Notes: generated by a model not told the origin, from the sequence alone. Counted from the stretch's first letter, positions 1-7,783 are shown. The stretch: 64,000 nucleotides of DNA from Tenacibaculum sp. 190524A02b (GCF_964036645.1 NZ_OZ038525.1:3042001-3106000); one strand, 5' to 3'. A program made the numbers and translations.

Positions 1-1
1 T

Positions 2-709
2 ATTGATTGTGACTATGCCACTTCTAAAGGCATTCATTTAATTTCTGCCCCTGAAGGAAATAGAAACGCTGTAGGAGAGCATACATTAGGAATGCTTTTA
101 TCTTTATTCAATAAGCTAAACAAAGCAGATGAAGAAGTAAGAAGTGGTAAATGGCTTAGAGAAGAGAATAGAGGTATTGAATTAGATGGAAAAACTGTTG
201 GTATTATTGGTTATGGTAACATGGGAAAAGCTTTTGCCAAAAAATTAAAAGGATTTGATGTAGACGTATTATGTTATGATATTAAAGAAGCTGTAGAAGA
301 TGAAAATTGCACACAAGTTAGTTTAGCAGAACTACAGGAAAAAGCTGATGTATTAAGTTTGCATACTCCACAAACTCCATTAACGATAGATATGGTTAAT
401 GATGAATTTATAAATAGTTTTAAAAAACCATTTTGGTTACTAAATACTGCTAGAGGAAAATCTGTTGTTACCAAGGATTTAGTTGACGCTTTAAAGTCTG
501 GAAAAATATTAGGAGCTGGATTAGATGTATTAGAATATGAAAAAAAATCATTTGAGAACTTATTTAATAGTGATAACCTTCCTAGTGCATTTCAATACTT
601 AATAACAGTAAACAATGTAATTTTATCTCCACATGTGGCTGGCTGGACTATAGAAAGTAAAGAAAAACTAGCCCAAACTATTGTTAATAAAATCAAAGAA
701 ATTTTTTAG
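2..709 (+). CDS. D-isomer-specific 2-hydroxyacid dehydrogenase, 5' truncated by window
   Basis: The reading frame is open from base 2, so this is the C-terminal 235 residues of a longer protein. The first ATG inside it (92) is internal. It shows the Rossmann NAD-binding signature GIIGYGNMG, the catalytic Arg in NTARGK and the catalytic His in SPHVAGW. That order is typical of NAD-dependent 2-hydroxyacid dehydrogenases, which interconvert 2-oxo and 2-hydroxy acids in the cytoplasm. The family includes phosphoglycerate dehydrogenase (SerA), glycerate and lactate dehydrogenases. The visible part ends without an ACT domain, which argues against a long SerA form. Substrate cannot be read from the sequence. 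Confidence 0.9.
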   Translation: MDCDYATSKGIHLISAPEGNRNAVGEHTLGMLLSLFNKLNKADEEVRSGKWLREENRGIELDGKTVGIIGYGNMGKAFAKKLKGFDVDVLCYDIKEAVEDENCTQVSLAELQEKADVLSLHTPQTPLTIDMVNDEFINSFKKPFWLLNTARGKSVVTKDLVDALKSGKILGAGLDVLEYEKKSFENLFNSDNLPSAFQYLITVNNVILSPHVAGWTIESKEKLAQTIVNKIKEIF

Positions 710-740
710 TAACTTGTAGCTTCTAAATTCATCATTAATA

Positions 741-1205
741 ATGAAGTACGAGGCTGCATCTCCAGAGGATTATATTACTAAAGTACCTGAGGATAGACAA
801 GAAGCTTTAAAGAAGTTACAAGCTACTATTAAAAACCATCTTCCAAAAGGATTTCAAGAAGGAATCCAATATGGTATGATTGGCTACTTTGTACCCTTAT
901 CTATTTACCCTGAAGGTTATCATTGTACGCCTAATGAACCATTACCTTTTATGAGTTTTGCCTCACAAAAAAATTCTATCAATTTATATCATAGCGGTAT
1001 ATATGCTATTCCAGAACTTCATCAATGGTTTGTTAGTGAATATCCTAAATACTGTAAACGAAAACTAGACATGGGTAAAAGCTGTATTCGTTTTAAAAAA
1101 ATAGAAGAAATTCCTTATGCACTAATCGCTGAATTATGTGGTAAAGTTTCAGTTGAGCAATGGATCGCTATTTATGAAAAAAATGTAAAAAACAGAAAAA
1201 AATGA
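741..1205 (+). CDS. DUF1801 (YdhG-like) family protein
   Basis: A 154-residue cytoplasmic protein with no signal peptide or membrane segment. The N-terminal half (PEDRQEALKKLQATI, then a GIQYGMIGYFVP stretch) and the later SCIRFKKIEEIPYALI stretch match my memory of the DUF1801 family, small proteins related to frataxin-fold YdhG whose biochemical role is not established. Its stop overlaps the start of the next gene (ATGA, 4 bases), so the two are probably translated together. Family assignment is from pattern recognition; no function is claimed. Confidence 0.75.
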   Translation: MKYEAASPEDYITKVPEDRQEALKKLQATIKNHLPKGFQEGIQYGMIGYFVPLSIYPEGYHCTPNEPLPFMSFASQKNSINLYHSGIYAIPELHQWFVSEYPKYCKRKLDMGKSCIRFKKIEEIPYALIAELCGKVSVEQWIAIYEKNVKNRKK

Positions 1206-1591
1206 AAAAAGGAAAAGTAACTGGTATAGGAGGTGTATTTTTTAAGACGGAAGACACGCAAAAAACTAAAGATTGGTACAAACAACATTTAGGGTTTAAT
1301 ACAGATGATTGGGGCTGTACCTTTTGGTGGAAAGATAACGACGGAAATAAGGCTTCAACACAATGGAGTCCTTTTGATAAGGATACAAAATACTTTTCTC
1401 CTTCTAAAAAAGATTTTATGGTTAACTACCGAGTTGAAAACTTGGTTGAACTATTAGAAGAACTAAAACAGAAAGGAATTACAGTTATAGATAAAATTGA
1501 AGAATATGAATATGGGAAATTTGGTTGGATTATTGATTTAGACGGAAATAAAATTGAATTGTGGGAACCTAAAGATGAGGCTTTTTTATAA
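1202..1591 (+). CDS. VOC (glyoxalase/bleomycin-resistance) family protein
   Basis: A 129-residue protein. It opens with GIGGVFFKTEDTQKTKDWY, the first beta-alpha unit of the vicinal oxygen chelate fold, and ends with GWIIDLDGNKIELWEP, the typical closing strand with its metal-ligand-position Glu. Members include glyoxalase I, dioxygenases and drug-binding proteins; the substrate is unknown. It overlaps the DUF1801 gene by 4 bases and is likely cotranscribed with it. It has the length of a single-module VOC protein, which usually works as a dimer. Confidence 0.85.
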   Translation: MKKGKVTGIGGVFFKTEDTQKTKDWYKQHLGFNTDDWGCTFWWKDNDGNKASTQWSPFDKDTKYFSPSKKDFMVNYRVENLVELLEELKQKGITVIDKIEEYEYGKFGWIIDLDGNKIELWEPKDEAFL

Positions 1592-1698
1592 AAAGTGAAC
1601 TACCAAAAGTAAGTTCAAAAATATCTAAAGAAAGCTATAATATTAAGGCAAAGCTCAGGCATCATTCTCTTTGATGATACCAATAAATAAGTAAAGAA

Positions 1699-1998
1699 AT
1701 GCATATTGTTGACGAAAACGGAAAACCAATTCCGCATCATTCACAAGAAAGTAAACGAATATTAGCTGGGGTTTTAGCTATAATTCTTGGTGGGTTTGGA
1801 GTCCATAAATTTGTACTTAACTATACTAAAGAAGGAATAACAACTTTGGCTTTAACCGTTGTTTTAAGTATTTTAAGTTGTGGGATTCTTTCTGGAATCA
1901 TGTGGCTAATCACTTTTGTTGAAGGAATCATTTATCTTACTAAAACTGACGAAGAGTTTATTAATATATATCAAATCAATAAAAAACCTTGGTTTTAA
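1699..1998 (+). CDS. TM2 domain-containing membrane protein
   Basis: A 99-residue protein with a short polar N-terminus and two hydrophobic segments (about residues 24-42 and 49-75). The first carries the pattern AIILGGFGVHKFVLN, the diagnostic feature of TM2 domains (a glycine-rich helix, then a turn into a second helix). TM2 proteins are small inner-membrane proteins of unknown function, common in Flavobacteriia. The next gene starts 30 bases downstream, so the two may form one transcript. Confidence 0.85.
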   Translation: MHIVDENGKPIPHHSQESKRILAGVLAIILGGFGVHKFVLNYTKEGITTLALTVVLSILSCGILSGIMWLITFVEGIIYLTKTDEEFINIYQINKKPWF

Positions 1999-2028
1999 AC
2001 TAGTATCTAACAAATAAATCAAAAACAA

Positions 2029-2520
2029 ATGGCAGAAGAAAACAACAACTTAGAAGACAATGTAAACGAAAACATTGACAAAGCAAAAAACTCCATAAAT
2101 GACGCAGCAAAAAAAGCGGGAGAAAAAGTAAATGAATTTTTAGAAAGTGAAGATGTTCAAAATATCAAAGCTAAAGCCAACGAATTTGCTGAAGACGCAA
2201 AAGAGACTTTAGGCAATGTATCTGGAAAGGCCTCGGAAATAGCCAGTGAAGCAAGCGAACATATTGCTGATTTTGCAGAAGATGCCAAAGAAAAAGTTTC
2301 GGAATTTCTAGAAAGCGAAGATGTTCAAAATATCAAAGCTAAAGCCAACGAATTTGCAGAAGATGCTAAAGAAACTTTTGATGACGTTAGCGAGAAAGCT
2401 TCTGAAATAGCCAGTGAAGCTAGTGAACACTTAGCTGATTTTGCAGAAGATGCCGAAGAGGAAATCAAAGAAGTAACTAAGAAAACAAAAAGCTTTTTCC
2501 AACGTTTGTTTGGAAAATAA
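2029..2520 (+). CDS. Acidic amphipathic-helix repeat protein (YtxH/LEA-like)
   Basis: A 163-residue, very charged protein rich in Ala, Glu, Lys and Asp, with no signal peptide and no hydrophobic segment. Almost all of it should be amphipathic helix. Residues 36-91 and 92-147 are two near-identical 56-residue copies (EFLESEDVQNIKAKANEFAE recurs). The composition resembles YtxH-type and late-embryogenesis-abundant/apolipoprotein-like proteins, which bind membranes or protect against stress. That comparison is by composition only and the true function is unknown. A hairpin terminator follows 11 bases after the stop. Confidence 0.8.
   Translation: MAEENNNLEDNVNENIDKAKNSINDAAKKAGEKVNEFLESEDVQNIKAKANEFAEDAKETLGNVSGKASEIASEASEHIADFAEDAKEKVSEFLESEDVQNIKAKANEFAEDAKETFDDVSEKASEIASEASEHLADFAEDAEEEIKEVTKKTKSFFQRLFGK
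2134..2469 (+). repeat. Two tandem 168-bp in-frame repeats inside the amphipathic-helix gene
   Basis: Units 2134-2301 and 2302-2469 encode 56 residues each and are close copies at DNA level. For example, the stretch gaagatgttcaaaatatcaa occurs in both at the same offset. The high nucleotide identity indicates a recent in-frame duplication. Confidence 0.9.
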
Positions 2521-2530
2521 TTAATTTATT

Positions 2531-2565
2531 AAAGACGGAAACACAGTCGTTTTCGTCTTTCTAAA
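2531..2565 (+). terminator. Rho-independent-type terminator after the amphipathic-helix gene
   Basis: Inverted repeat AAAGACGGAAAC / GTTTTCGTCTTT (one G-U type mismatch) with a short loop at 2531-2560. It begins 11 bases after the stop at 2520. Confidence 0.75.
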
Positions 2566-2651
2566 CAGTATACTTTTTCTTAAAATACAAGTATTTCCCT
2601 TATTATATAAATTACTTATTAAAAAGAAGAATCTATGTATTTGTAATCCCC

Positions 2652-2681
2652 TTGCATAGTTATATTTTTTTTATAAATTTG
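2652..2681 (+). promoter_or_regulatory. Consensus Bacteroidota promoter for the tail-fibre-like gene
   Basis: TTG at 2652-2654, a spacer of exactly 19 bases, then TAAATTTG at 2674-2681 matches the TTG-N19-TAnnTTTG sigma-ABfr promoter form. It lies 28 bases before the start codon at 2710, giving a short leader. Confidence 0.75.
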
Positions 2682-2709
2682 TGCCATTAATTGAAAAGAA
2701 ACAAAAATT

Positions 2710-3771
2710 ATGAAAAAGTATTGCCTTTTTACTTTCGCTGTATGCTTATTTTCTAAAAGCTTATTCTCACAAGAATACATAAATTTAACAACCAGTAATA
2801 TTAATAAGTCAAAGGATATTTCTCATATTGGTAGCTTAACCTTGGGAACTTTATACAATGACATTAATGACCCTTGGCGTGGAGCTGCTGGTAGATTACT
2901 GGAACTGTATAAACCTAGCTCTAATGTATCTTTACGAGTAGGAAATCAGTTTGGAAAATTTAGTCTATCAACAGCTGGATCAGACGGTGCTTTTTTCCCT
3001 AGTGCGAAAAAAGGAAATGTCATTTTAAGAAAACACACTACAGATAGAGTTATTTTTTCTTTAAACAGTAGTGCTAATAATGGAACCAATTCATTTGTTT
3101 TTGGAGATGCTGTTAATCAAAAAACCCTAAGTATTTTTGACAATGGTAGAGTTGGTATTGGTGTTGACAAACCTTTAGATGCTCTTCATATTAATGGTAG
3201 CATTAGAGGAAACATTGGACCTGGAGCCTTACGAGTTAAATCTGGTGCAGGTTACTTAGACATTGGAGCACAAAACACTTCTTGGGCACATATTTATACA
3301 GACAGACCTAAAATCATCTTTAATAAAGATGTTTATACAACAACTAATGCATTTTCTTCTTACAACAATGATTTGATACTAAAGACCTCAGGTACTGAAA
3401 GGTTTCGTATAAAGAAAAGCAATGGTTTTGTTGGAATAGGAACTAATAATCCTGATGCTGAATTAACTGTAAAAGGAAAAATACATACCAAGGAAGTAAA
3501 AGTAGATTTAAATGGTGTTTTAGCTCCTGATTATGTATTCTTAAAAGATTATAATTTAAAAACGTTAGATGAAGTTTCTGAACATATCAAACAAAAAGGA
3601 CATTTACCTAATGTTCCTTCTGCTAAAGAAATGGAAAAAGAAGGTGTAAATCTTAAAATAATGACCTTAAAATTACTTGAAAAAATAGAAGAATTAACTT
3701 TATACACATTAGAGCAAGAGAAAAAGATCAAAGAACAAGAAAAACGATTAATAGCATTAGAAAAAAAATAA
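2710..3771 (+). CDS. Secreted tail-fibre-like protein with C-terminal coiled coil
   Basis: A 353-residue protein with a Sec signal peptide (cleavage near SLFSQ, residues 17-21). The middle holds repeated NGRVGIGVDKP / GFVGIGTNNPDAELTV motifs, the beta-rich stalk pattern of phage tail-fibre-like surface proteins common in Bacteroidota. The end (from HIKQKGHLPNVPSA) is a conserved C-terminal cap followed by a Leu/Glu/Lys coiled coil (about residues 315-353) that should trimerise. It is likely an outer-surface fibrous protein. No T9SS sorting domain is visible. A single-gene transcript is expected, with a consensus promoter before it and a strong terminator after it. Confidence 0.8.
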   Translation: MKKYCLFTFAVCLFSKSLFSQEYINLTTSNINKSKDISHIGSLTLGTLYNDINDPWRGAAGRLLELYKPSSNVSLRVGNQFGKFSLSTAGSDGAFFPSAKKGNVILRKHTTDRVIFSLNSSANNGTNSFVFGDAVNQKTLSIFDNGRVGIGVDKPLDALHINGSIRGNIGPGALRVKSGAGYLDIGAQNTSWAHIYTDRPKIIFNKDVYTTTNAFSSYNNDLILKTSGTERFRIKKSNGFVGIGTNNPDAELTVKGKIHTKEVKVDLNGVLAPDYVFLKDYNLKTLDEVSEHIKQKGHLPNVPSAKEMEKEGVNLKIMTLKLLEKIEELTLYTLEQEKKIKEQEKRLIALEKK

Positions 3772-3778
3772 TCTAACA

Positions 3779-3808
3779 TAAAGGAAGGCTAACCGCCTTC
3801 CTTTTTTA
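3779..3808 (+). terminator. Terminator after the tail-fibre-like gene
   Basis: Perfect 9-bp stem AAGGAAGGC (3781-3789) / GCCTTCCTT (3795-3803) with a 5-base loop, followed by a run of T. It lies 8 bases after the stop at 3771. Confidence 0.9.
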
Positions 3809-3882
3809 TTTTGATTAATGCAAGCATAAGGTATGTATTTTCTACACCTTCAGCATAAACATTCCGAAAATCTCCAATGCTA

Positions 3883-4365
3883 TTAAACCTTTTGTAATCT
3901 AAAACTTTGAACTCTTTCTTCAAAGCTATTTTGCTCAATAGGTAAAACAACATTTTCAAATAGCTCTAACAAATGTTCTGGGTGCTTATCTGAAGTTAAA
4001 TTCCTTAAATTAAAATATACAAAAGAACTCCATAGAACTGCTTTTAGCTCTGTTTTATCCTCATTTAACATTCTAATTTCAACTACTAAATTTTTAGTAC
4101 TGTAACGTATTAATTGTGATTCTATAGTTACTGTTTCCATTAAATTAGCAGGCTTCAAATACGCTATTTGGTTAGAACCTACTACCCAATTTCTTCCTTT
4201 TTCTCTTCCATGTTTGTAAATATCTAAATTATAATGTTCTAATATTTGATCTTCTCTTGCATTAATCAAATAATTAAAATAAGCTCCATTATTTAAATGG
4301 TTAAAAGGATCACAATCTTGAAACCTTACTTTGGTTTTGCTTTCTAAAATTTTTGGTAGTTCCAT
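3883..4365 (-). CDS. Acyl-CoA thioesterase, 4HBT/hotdog family
   Basis: A 160-residue cytoplasmic protein. The motif VRFQDCDPFNHLNN near the N-terminus is the catalytic-Asp motif of 4-hydroxybenzoyl-CoA-type hotdog thioesterases, which hydrolyse acyl-CoA thioesters. It lies directly downstream of a TetR regulator, with a palindromic operator in the 52-base gap. That suggests the gene is induced when an acyl-CoA or fatty-acid-like ligand binds the regulator. Substrate and inducer are inferred, not shown. Confidence 0.85.
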   Translation of the reverse strand: MELPKILESKTKVRFQDCDPFNHLNNGAYFNYLINAREDQILEHYNLDIYKHGREKGRNWVVGSNQIAYLKPANLMETVTIESQLIRYSTKNLVVEIRMLNEDKTELKAVLWSSFVYFNLRNLTSDKHPEHLLELFENVVLPIEQNSFEERVQSFRLQKV

Positions 4366-4379
4366 AGTTATAAATTTTT

Positions 4380-4403
4380 AAAATATACCAATCGGTATAT
4401 TTT
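4380..4403. promoter_or_regulatory. TetR operator between tetR and thioesterase genes
   Basis: Perfect inverted repeat with 10-bp arms, AAAATATACC / GGTATATTTT, and a 4-base centre AATC. The same arms recur upstream of the regulator gene at 5043-5066. This site is 15 bases before the thioesterase start. Confidence 0.85.
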
Positions 4404-4417
4404 AGGTTAAAAAAATA

Positions 4418-5011
4418 TTATTGTTTCATTTCATTAAGTATCATTTGCTCCATCGTAGCTGATAAATCTAATAAATAACTTTTATCTTGCATAATAAATG
4501 CCATATATACAGCGCCTTCCACCATATAAAAAAAACGTTTGGCATATTGCATACTATTCACTTCTTCTCTAAGTTCTCCAGATTCTTTTCCTTTCTCTAC
4601 TAATTGTGAAAACTTATCTAAAATTCTAGTATTATAAGATCGTACCACCTCAGCTATAATGGTATTCTGATGACCAGAATCTACGCCTATGTTTAAAATA
4701 GGACATCCTCCATATTGTATATTATACTCATAATAAGTTTCATAAAAAGCAGCTAATTTTAAAAGCATTTCCAAAGGAGTTTTTCCTTCATTCACTTTTT
4801 TATTCATATCCTTCAGCACCCTTCTTACAGAAAACTTATACGCTTCCACTGCCAGTTCTTCTTTATTCGTAAAATGTCCATAAATTGCTCCTTTCGTCAA
4901 ACCTGTAGCTTCCGTTATCTTGGATAAACTCATTGCTGAAAATCCATTTTTATTAAAAATAGGTGCAACGGTTTCAATAATATAAGCTTTCGTTTTTTCT
5001 GACTTTGACAA
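4418..5011 (-). CDS. TetR/AcrR family transcriptional regulator
   Basis: A 197-residue protein. The N-terminal helix-turn-helix is plain: FNKNGFSAMSLSKITEATGL then TKGAIYGHFTNKEELA (about residues 19-55). The C-terminal ligand domain resembles the TetR_C family with the GGCPILNIGVD pattern. It is expected to repress its own gene and the thioesterase downstream, because identical 10-bp-arm palindromes precede both. The 52-base gap to the thioesterase contains one of them. The ligand is unknown. Confidence 0.92.
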   Translation of the reverse strand: MSKSEKTKAYIIETVAPIFNKNGFSAMSLSKITEATGLTKGAIYGHFTNKEELAVEAYKFSVRRVLKDMNKKVNEGKTPLEMLLKLAAFYETYYEYNIQYGGCPILNIGVDSGHQNTIIAEVVRSYNTRILDKFSQLVEKGKESGELREEVNSMQYAKRFFYMVEGAVYMAFIMQDKSYLLDLSATMEQMILNEMKQ

Positions 5012-5042
5012 ATTAATTGGATTTTATCATTGCAAAGATAAT

Positions 5043-5066
5043 AAAATATACCAAACGGTATATTTT
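5043..5066. promoter_or_regulatory. TetR operator upstream of the regulator gene (autoregulation)
   Basis: Perfect inverted repeat AAAATATACC / GGTATATTTT with centre AAAC, 31 bases before the tetR start codon. Its arms are identical to those of the operator at 4380-4403. Only the four centre bases differ. Confidence 0.88.
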
Positions 5067-5076
5067 TATTTTATAA

Positions 5077-5104
5077 AAAAGTATGTCTTCCAAAACATAC
5101 TTTT
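5077..5104 (-). terminator. Terminator after the trans-sulfuration gene
   Basis: Stem AAAAGTATGT / ACATACTTTT with an 8-base loop. On the minus strand it is followed by T residues, 7 bases past the stop at 5111. It separates this transcript from the tetR promoter region. Confidence 0.8.
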
Positions 5105-5110
5105 AAATTT

Positions 5111-6259
5111 TTATATATTCAACGCTTGCTCTAGATCAACTAATAAATCTTCTATATCTTCTACTCCAACACTTAAACGAATTAAAGCATCGGTAATTCC
5201 AATCTTTAATCGTTCTTCTTCTGGAATAGAAGCATGCGTCATAGTACTTGGATGATTCACCAAACTTTCCACGCCACCAAGAGATTCTGCTAATGCAAAT
5301 ATTCTTGTATTCTCTAAAAAGGTAAAAGCTGCTTTTTTTGTTTCATCTTTTAATTTGAACGAAACCATACCTCCAAAAGCATCCATTTGTTTTTTGGCTA
5401 CTTCATAACTCGGATGACTTTTCAAACCTGGATAATACACCTCACCTACTTTAGGATGATTCATCAAGTATTCAGCTACCGCTTTTCCATTTTCACAATG
5501 GCGTTGCATGCGTAAATGTAATGTTTTCATTCCTCGTAATGCCAAAAAAGAATCCATTGGTCCAGCTATTGCACCCGCAGCAAACTGAATAAAATTCAAT
5601 TCTTTAGCTAACACTTCACTATTTACCATTAAAGCGCCCATAACCAAATCAGAGTGCCCTCCTAAATATTTAGTTGCTGAATGCATTACAATATCAACAC
5701 CCAAGTCTAGTGGTCTTTGTAAATAGGGCGTGGCAAATGTATTATCAACGGCTATTAAAATGTTTGAATTAACCTCTTTTACCTCTTTGGTTATCGCTTC
5801 AATATCTGCAATTTTCATTAATGGATTTGTTGGTGTTTCAATCCATATTAATTTTGTTGCCTTGGAAATAGCACTTGCTACATTTCTGCTAGTATCCATG
5901 TTTACATACTTGAATGTTAATCCATATTTTTGGAATAATTTGGTAAACATTCTATAAGTACCTCCATACAAATCATCCCCAGCAATAACCTCATCACCTG
6001 GGTTTAGTATACGTAAAATACAATCAATTGCAGCAAGTCCAGATGAAAAAGCAAAACCATGTGTTCCGTTTTCTATAGAAGCAAACGCATTTTCTAAAGC
6101 AGTTCTAGTAGGGTTTGCTGCACGTGAATATTCATATCCTTTATTAACTCCCGGACTAGCTTGTGCATAAGTTGATGTTTGAAATATTGGTGTCATTACA
6201 GCACCAGTTGCTTCTTCATGTTTCTGTCCTCCATGAATTGCTTTTGTATTGAACTTCAT
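5111..6259 (-). CDS. Cystathionine gamma-synthase/lyase family PLP enzyme
   Basis: A 382-residue trans-sulfuration enzyme of normal family length. It shows YEYSRAANPTR (substrate/PLP phosphate region), SSGLAAI, and the PLP-binding lysine in HSATKYLGGH (Lys197). It ends with the SLGGVESLVNHPSTMTHAS region that closes the active site. It either makes or cleaves cystathionine in Met/Cys metabolism; synthase and lyase cannot be told apart from sequence alone. The DinB-like gene lies 13 bases upstream in the same direction, so they form an operon ended by the hairpin at 5077. No SAM riboswitch is visible upstream. Confidence 0.92.
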   Translation of the reverse strand: MKFNTKAIHGGQKHEEATGAVMTPIFQTSTYAQASPGVNKGYEYSRAANPTRTALENAFASIENGTHGFAFSSGLAAIDCILRILNPGDEVIAGDDLYGGTYRMFTKLFQKYGLTFKYVNMDTSRNVASAISKATKLIWIETPTNPLMKIADIEAITKEVKEVNSNILIAVDNTFATPYLQRPLDLGVDIVMHSATKYLGGHSDLVMGALMVNSEVLAKELNFIQFAAGAIAGPMDSFLALRGMKTLHLRMQRHCENGKAVAEYLMNHPKVGEVYYPGLKSHPSYEVAKKQMDAFGGMVSFKLKDETKKAAFTFLENTRIFALAESLGGVESLVNHPSTMTHASIPEEERLKIGITDALIRLSVGVEDIEDLLVDLEQALNI

Positions 6260-6272
6260 CTCAATAAATTAT

Positions 6273-6728
6273 TTACACTAATTTTCTAAGCGCCATAATA
6301 GCTCCTAAATGAATCCCTTCGTGTAAATTATTAAAAGCTACAGCAGTTTCAAAAGAATCTAAAACGAATCCTGTACTTGTTTCATATTCAGTATACTCCT
6401 TAAAAATCCCTGCTTTAAAATCTTCTTCTAAAGTTTCTGGTAAACCTAATAATAGTTCTTTAACCTCTTCAAATTCATCCTCTGTAAAAACCCCAGTAGG
6501 TATGGTTCCTTTTCTATAGTTTTCAATTAACTCATCAGGAACTAAGCATGATAATCCAGATAATTTATAATGTAGTAATTGTTGTGTTACCACTAAATGA
6601 GCAACATTCCAGGCAATACTATTATTATATCCTTCAGGGACAATATGTAGTTGCTCTATAGTTAAACCATCAATAAGTTTTGTTACTAGTTTTCTTGATG
6701 TTTTTAAAATTTCAAATTGTGGATTCAT
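6273..6728 (-). CDS. DinB-like (YfiT-type) putative metalloenzyme
   Basis: A 151-residue cytoplasmic protein. Its His residues fall in WNVAHLVVTQQLLHY and, near the end, HEGIHLGAIMALR, the spacing of the three metal-binding His of the DinB four-helix-bundle family. Relatives include bacillithiol and mycothiol transferases, but many members have no known reaction. It is the first gene of a two-gene transcript with the cystathionine enzyme and diverges from the ArsC-like gene. The pairing could mean a role in thiol metabolism, but that is an inference. Confidence 0.85.
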   Translation of the reverse strand: MNPQFEILKTSRKLVTKLIDGLTIEQLHIVPEGYNNSIAWNVAHLVVTQQLLHYKLSGLSCLVPDELIENYRKGTIPTGVFTEDEFEEVKELLLGLPETLEEDFKAGIFKEYTEYETSTGFVLDSFETAVAFNNLHEGIHLGAIMALRKLV

Positions 6729-6747
6729 TTTTCTGTTTATTTTAGCT

Positions 6748-6755
6748 CAAATATA
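6748..6755 (-). promoter_or_regulatory. Promoter -7 element for the DinB-like gene
   Basis: CAAATATA on the plus strand reads TATATTTG on the minus strand, an exact TAnnTTTG -7 box 20 bases before the start at 6728. No TTG sits at the ideal 19-base spacing, so only the -7 box is supported. Confidence 0.45.
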
Positions 6756-6775
6756 TTATTAAACATTTATACAAA

Positions 6776-7123
6776 ATGAAAAAAGTTTATTTTTTGCAAA
6801 CTTGCGATACATGCCGAAGAATTTTAAAAGAAGTAAACATAGAGGGTTTTGACAAACAAGAAATCAAAACAAATGCTATTACAGTTAATCAGCTTGAAGA
6901 AATGTATAACTTATCCAAAAGTTACGAAGCTTTGTTTAACAAAAGAGCAAAATTGTATAGAGAAATGGATTTGAAAAATCAAAACCTTACTGAAACAGAT
7001 TACAAGCAATATATTTTAGATGAATATACCTTTTTAAAGCGTCCTGTTTTTATTGTTGATAATGAAATTTTTATAGGAAACAGTAAAAAGGTAATTGAAA
7101 GTTTAAAAGCTAAGCTTCATTAA
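6776..7123 (+). CDS. ArsC/Spx-family thioredoxin-fold reductase
   Basis: A 115-residue protein. It starts MKKVYFLQTCDTCRRIL, with a Cys10-x-x-Cys13 motif, and has the later FLKRPVFIVDNEIFIGN block. Both are characteristic of the ArsC/YffB/Spx fold. True ArsC uses the first Cys with three conserved Arg residues. Here the KRP Arg is present, but the whole Arg set cannot be confirmed, so it may be a glutathione- or thiol-linked reductase rather than arsenate reductase. Its last four bases overlap the convergent DUF4252 gene. Confidence 0.85.
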   Translation: MKKVYFLQTCDTCRRILKEVNIEGFDKQEIKTNAITVNQLEEMYNLSKSYEALFNKRAKLYREMDLKNQNLTETDYKQYILDEYTFLKRPVFIVDNEIFIGNSKKVIESLKAKLH

Positions 7124-7596
7124 TTTGAAGCTATGCTTGTTTGAGCAGATTTAACTAAAGCAGCTAACTCATCTTTAGTTAATTTAGTTTTTACGCCTAG
7201 AAGAACTAAACCATCATTATCAGTACTGGTACTTATTACAATTTCTCTAATTAAATCAGCAGTTTCCCTAAAATATACCCTAACTCTATCTCCTCTATCT
7301 TTGATTCTAACCAAAGTTTTATAGTCATTTTTTCTTATAAACTTATTAAAGTCTTTTGCAGTAGATTGTGCTTCACTATCAAATATCATTACTTTATAGT
7401 TTTTAGCCTTTTTTAAAAATACTTCTAATTCTTCCAATTCATCATTAGAGGCAAAAAAATTTGAAGTAAACCCTGGTAGATTTAAAGATATAGCAGCCCT
7501 ATCCTTATTTGATTTATAAAAGTTTTTAAAATTTTGCTCTTGGGCATTTACTTGAAAGAAAAAAAAACTGCATAAAATAAATAGTATCGACCTCAT
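7120..7596 (-). CDS. DUF4252 domain-containing exported protein
   Basis: A 158-residue protein with a clear signal peptide (FILCSFFFFQVNA then QEQ). The rest fits DUF4252, a Bacteroidota family of small secreted or lipid-anchored proteins. Visible features are a FLKKAKNYKVMIFDS strand-helix unit and a C-terminal stretch with LTKDELAALVKS. DUF4252 genes in this phylum often lie beside ECF sigma/anti-sigma genes, but none is present here. Function is unknown. The 3' end overlaps the ArsC-like gene by 4 bases. Confidence 0.8.
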   Translation of the reverse strand: MRSILFILCSFFFFQVNAQEQNFKNFYKSNKDRAAISLNLPGFTSNFFASNDELEELEVFLKKAKNYKVMIFDSEAQSTAKDFNKFIRKNDYKTLVRIKDRGDRVRVYFRETADLIREIVISTSTDNDGLVLLGVKTKLTKDELAALVKSAQTSIASN

Positions 7597-7653
7597 AATA
7601 GTTGTTTTATTGGTTATGTACTGAAGACGAACTATTGAAAAAATTGTTACAAC

Positions 7654-7688
7654 AAAAAAGTCTTAGCAATAAATACTAAGACTTTTTT
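7654..7688 (-). terminator. Terminator after tRNA-Gln copy 1
   Basis: Stem AAAAAAGTCTTAG (7654-7666) / CTAAGACTTTTTT (7676-7688) lies immediately 3' of the tRNA on the minus strand and has a T-rich tail. Confidence 0.85.
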
Positions 7689-7690
7689 TG

Positions 7691-7761
7691 TTGGCCTACA
7701 AGGACTCGAACCTTGAATATCGGTACCAAAAACCGGTGTGTTACCATTACACCATAGGCCA
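7691..7761 (-). tRNA. tRNA-Gln (anticodon TTG), copy 1
   Basis: The 71-nt cloverleaf reads, on the minus strand, acceptor TGGCCTA / TAGGCCA with discriminator A, D-stem GTGT/ACAC, T-arm with GGTTCGAGTCC, and anticodon loop TTTTGGT. The anticodon is UUG (Gln). Starting with U1-A72 is typical of tRNA-Gln. The outermost anticodon-stem pair is C-A. CCA is not encoded. It is identical to the copy at 10438-10508. Confidence 0.95.
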
Positions 7762-7775
7762 ATAATTTGTGATTG

Positions 7776-7783
7776 CAAATATA
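7776..7783 (-). promoter_or_regulatory. Promoter -7 box for tRNA-Gln copy 1
   Basis: TATATTTG on the minus strand (CAAATATA on plus), 15 bases upstream of the tRNA. The 12-base block gcaaatatacaa is shared with the promoter of the second tRNA-Gln copy. No clear TTG lies at 19 bases. Confidence 0.6.

Noticed and set aside
6260..6272. SAM or other riboswitch before the cystathionine enzyme gene
   Set aside because: Only 13 bases separate it from the DinB-like gene, and no riboswitch fold is visible upstream of that gene either.
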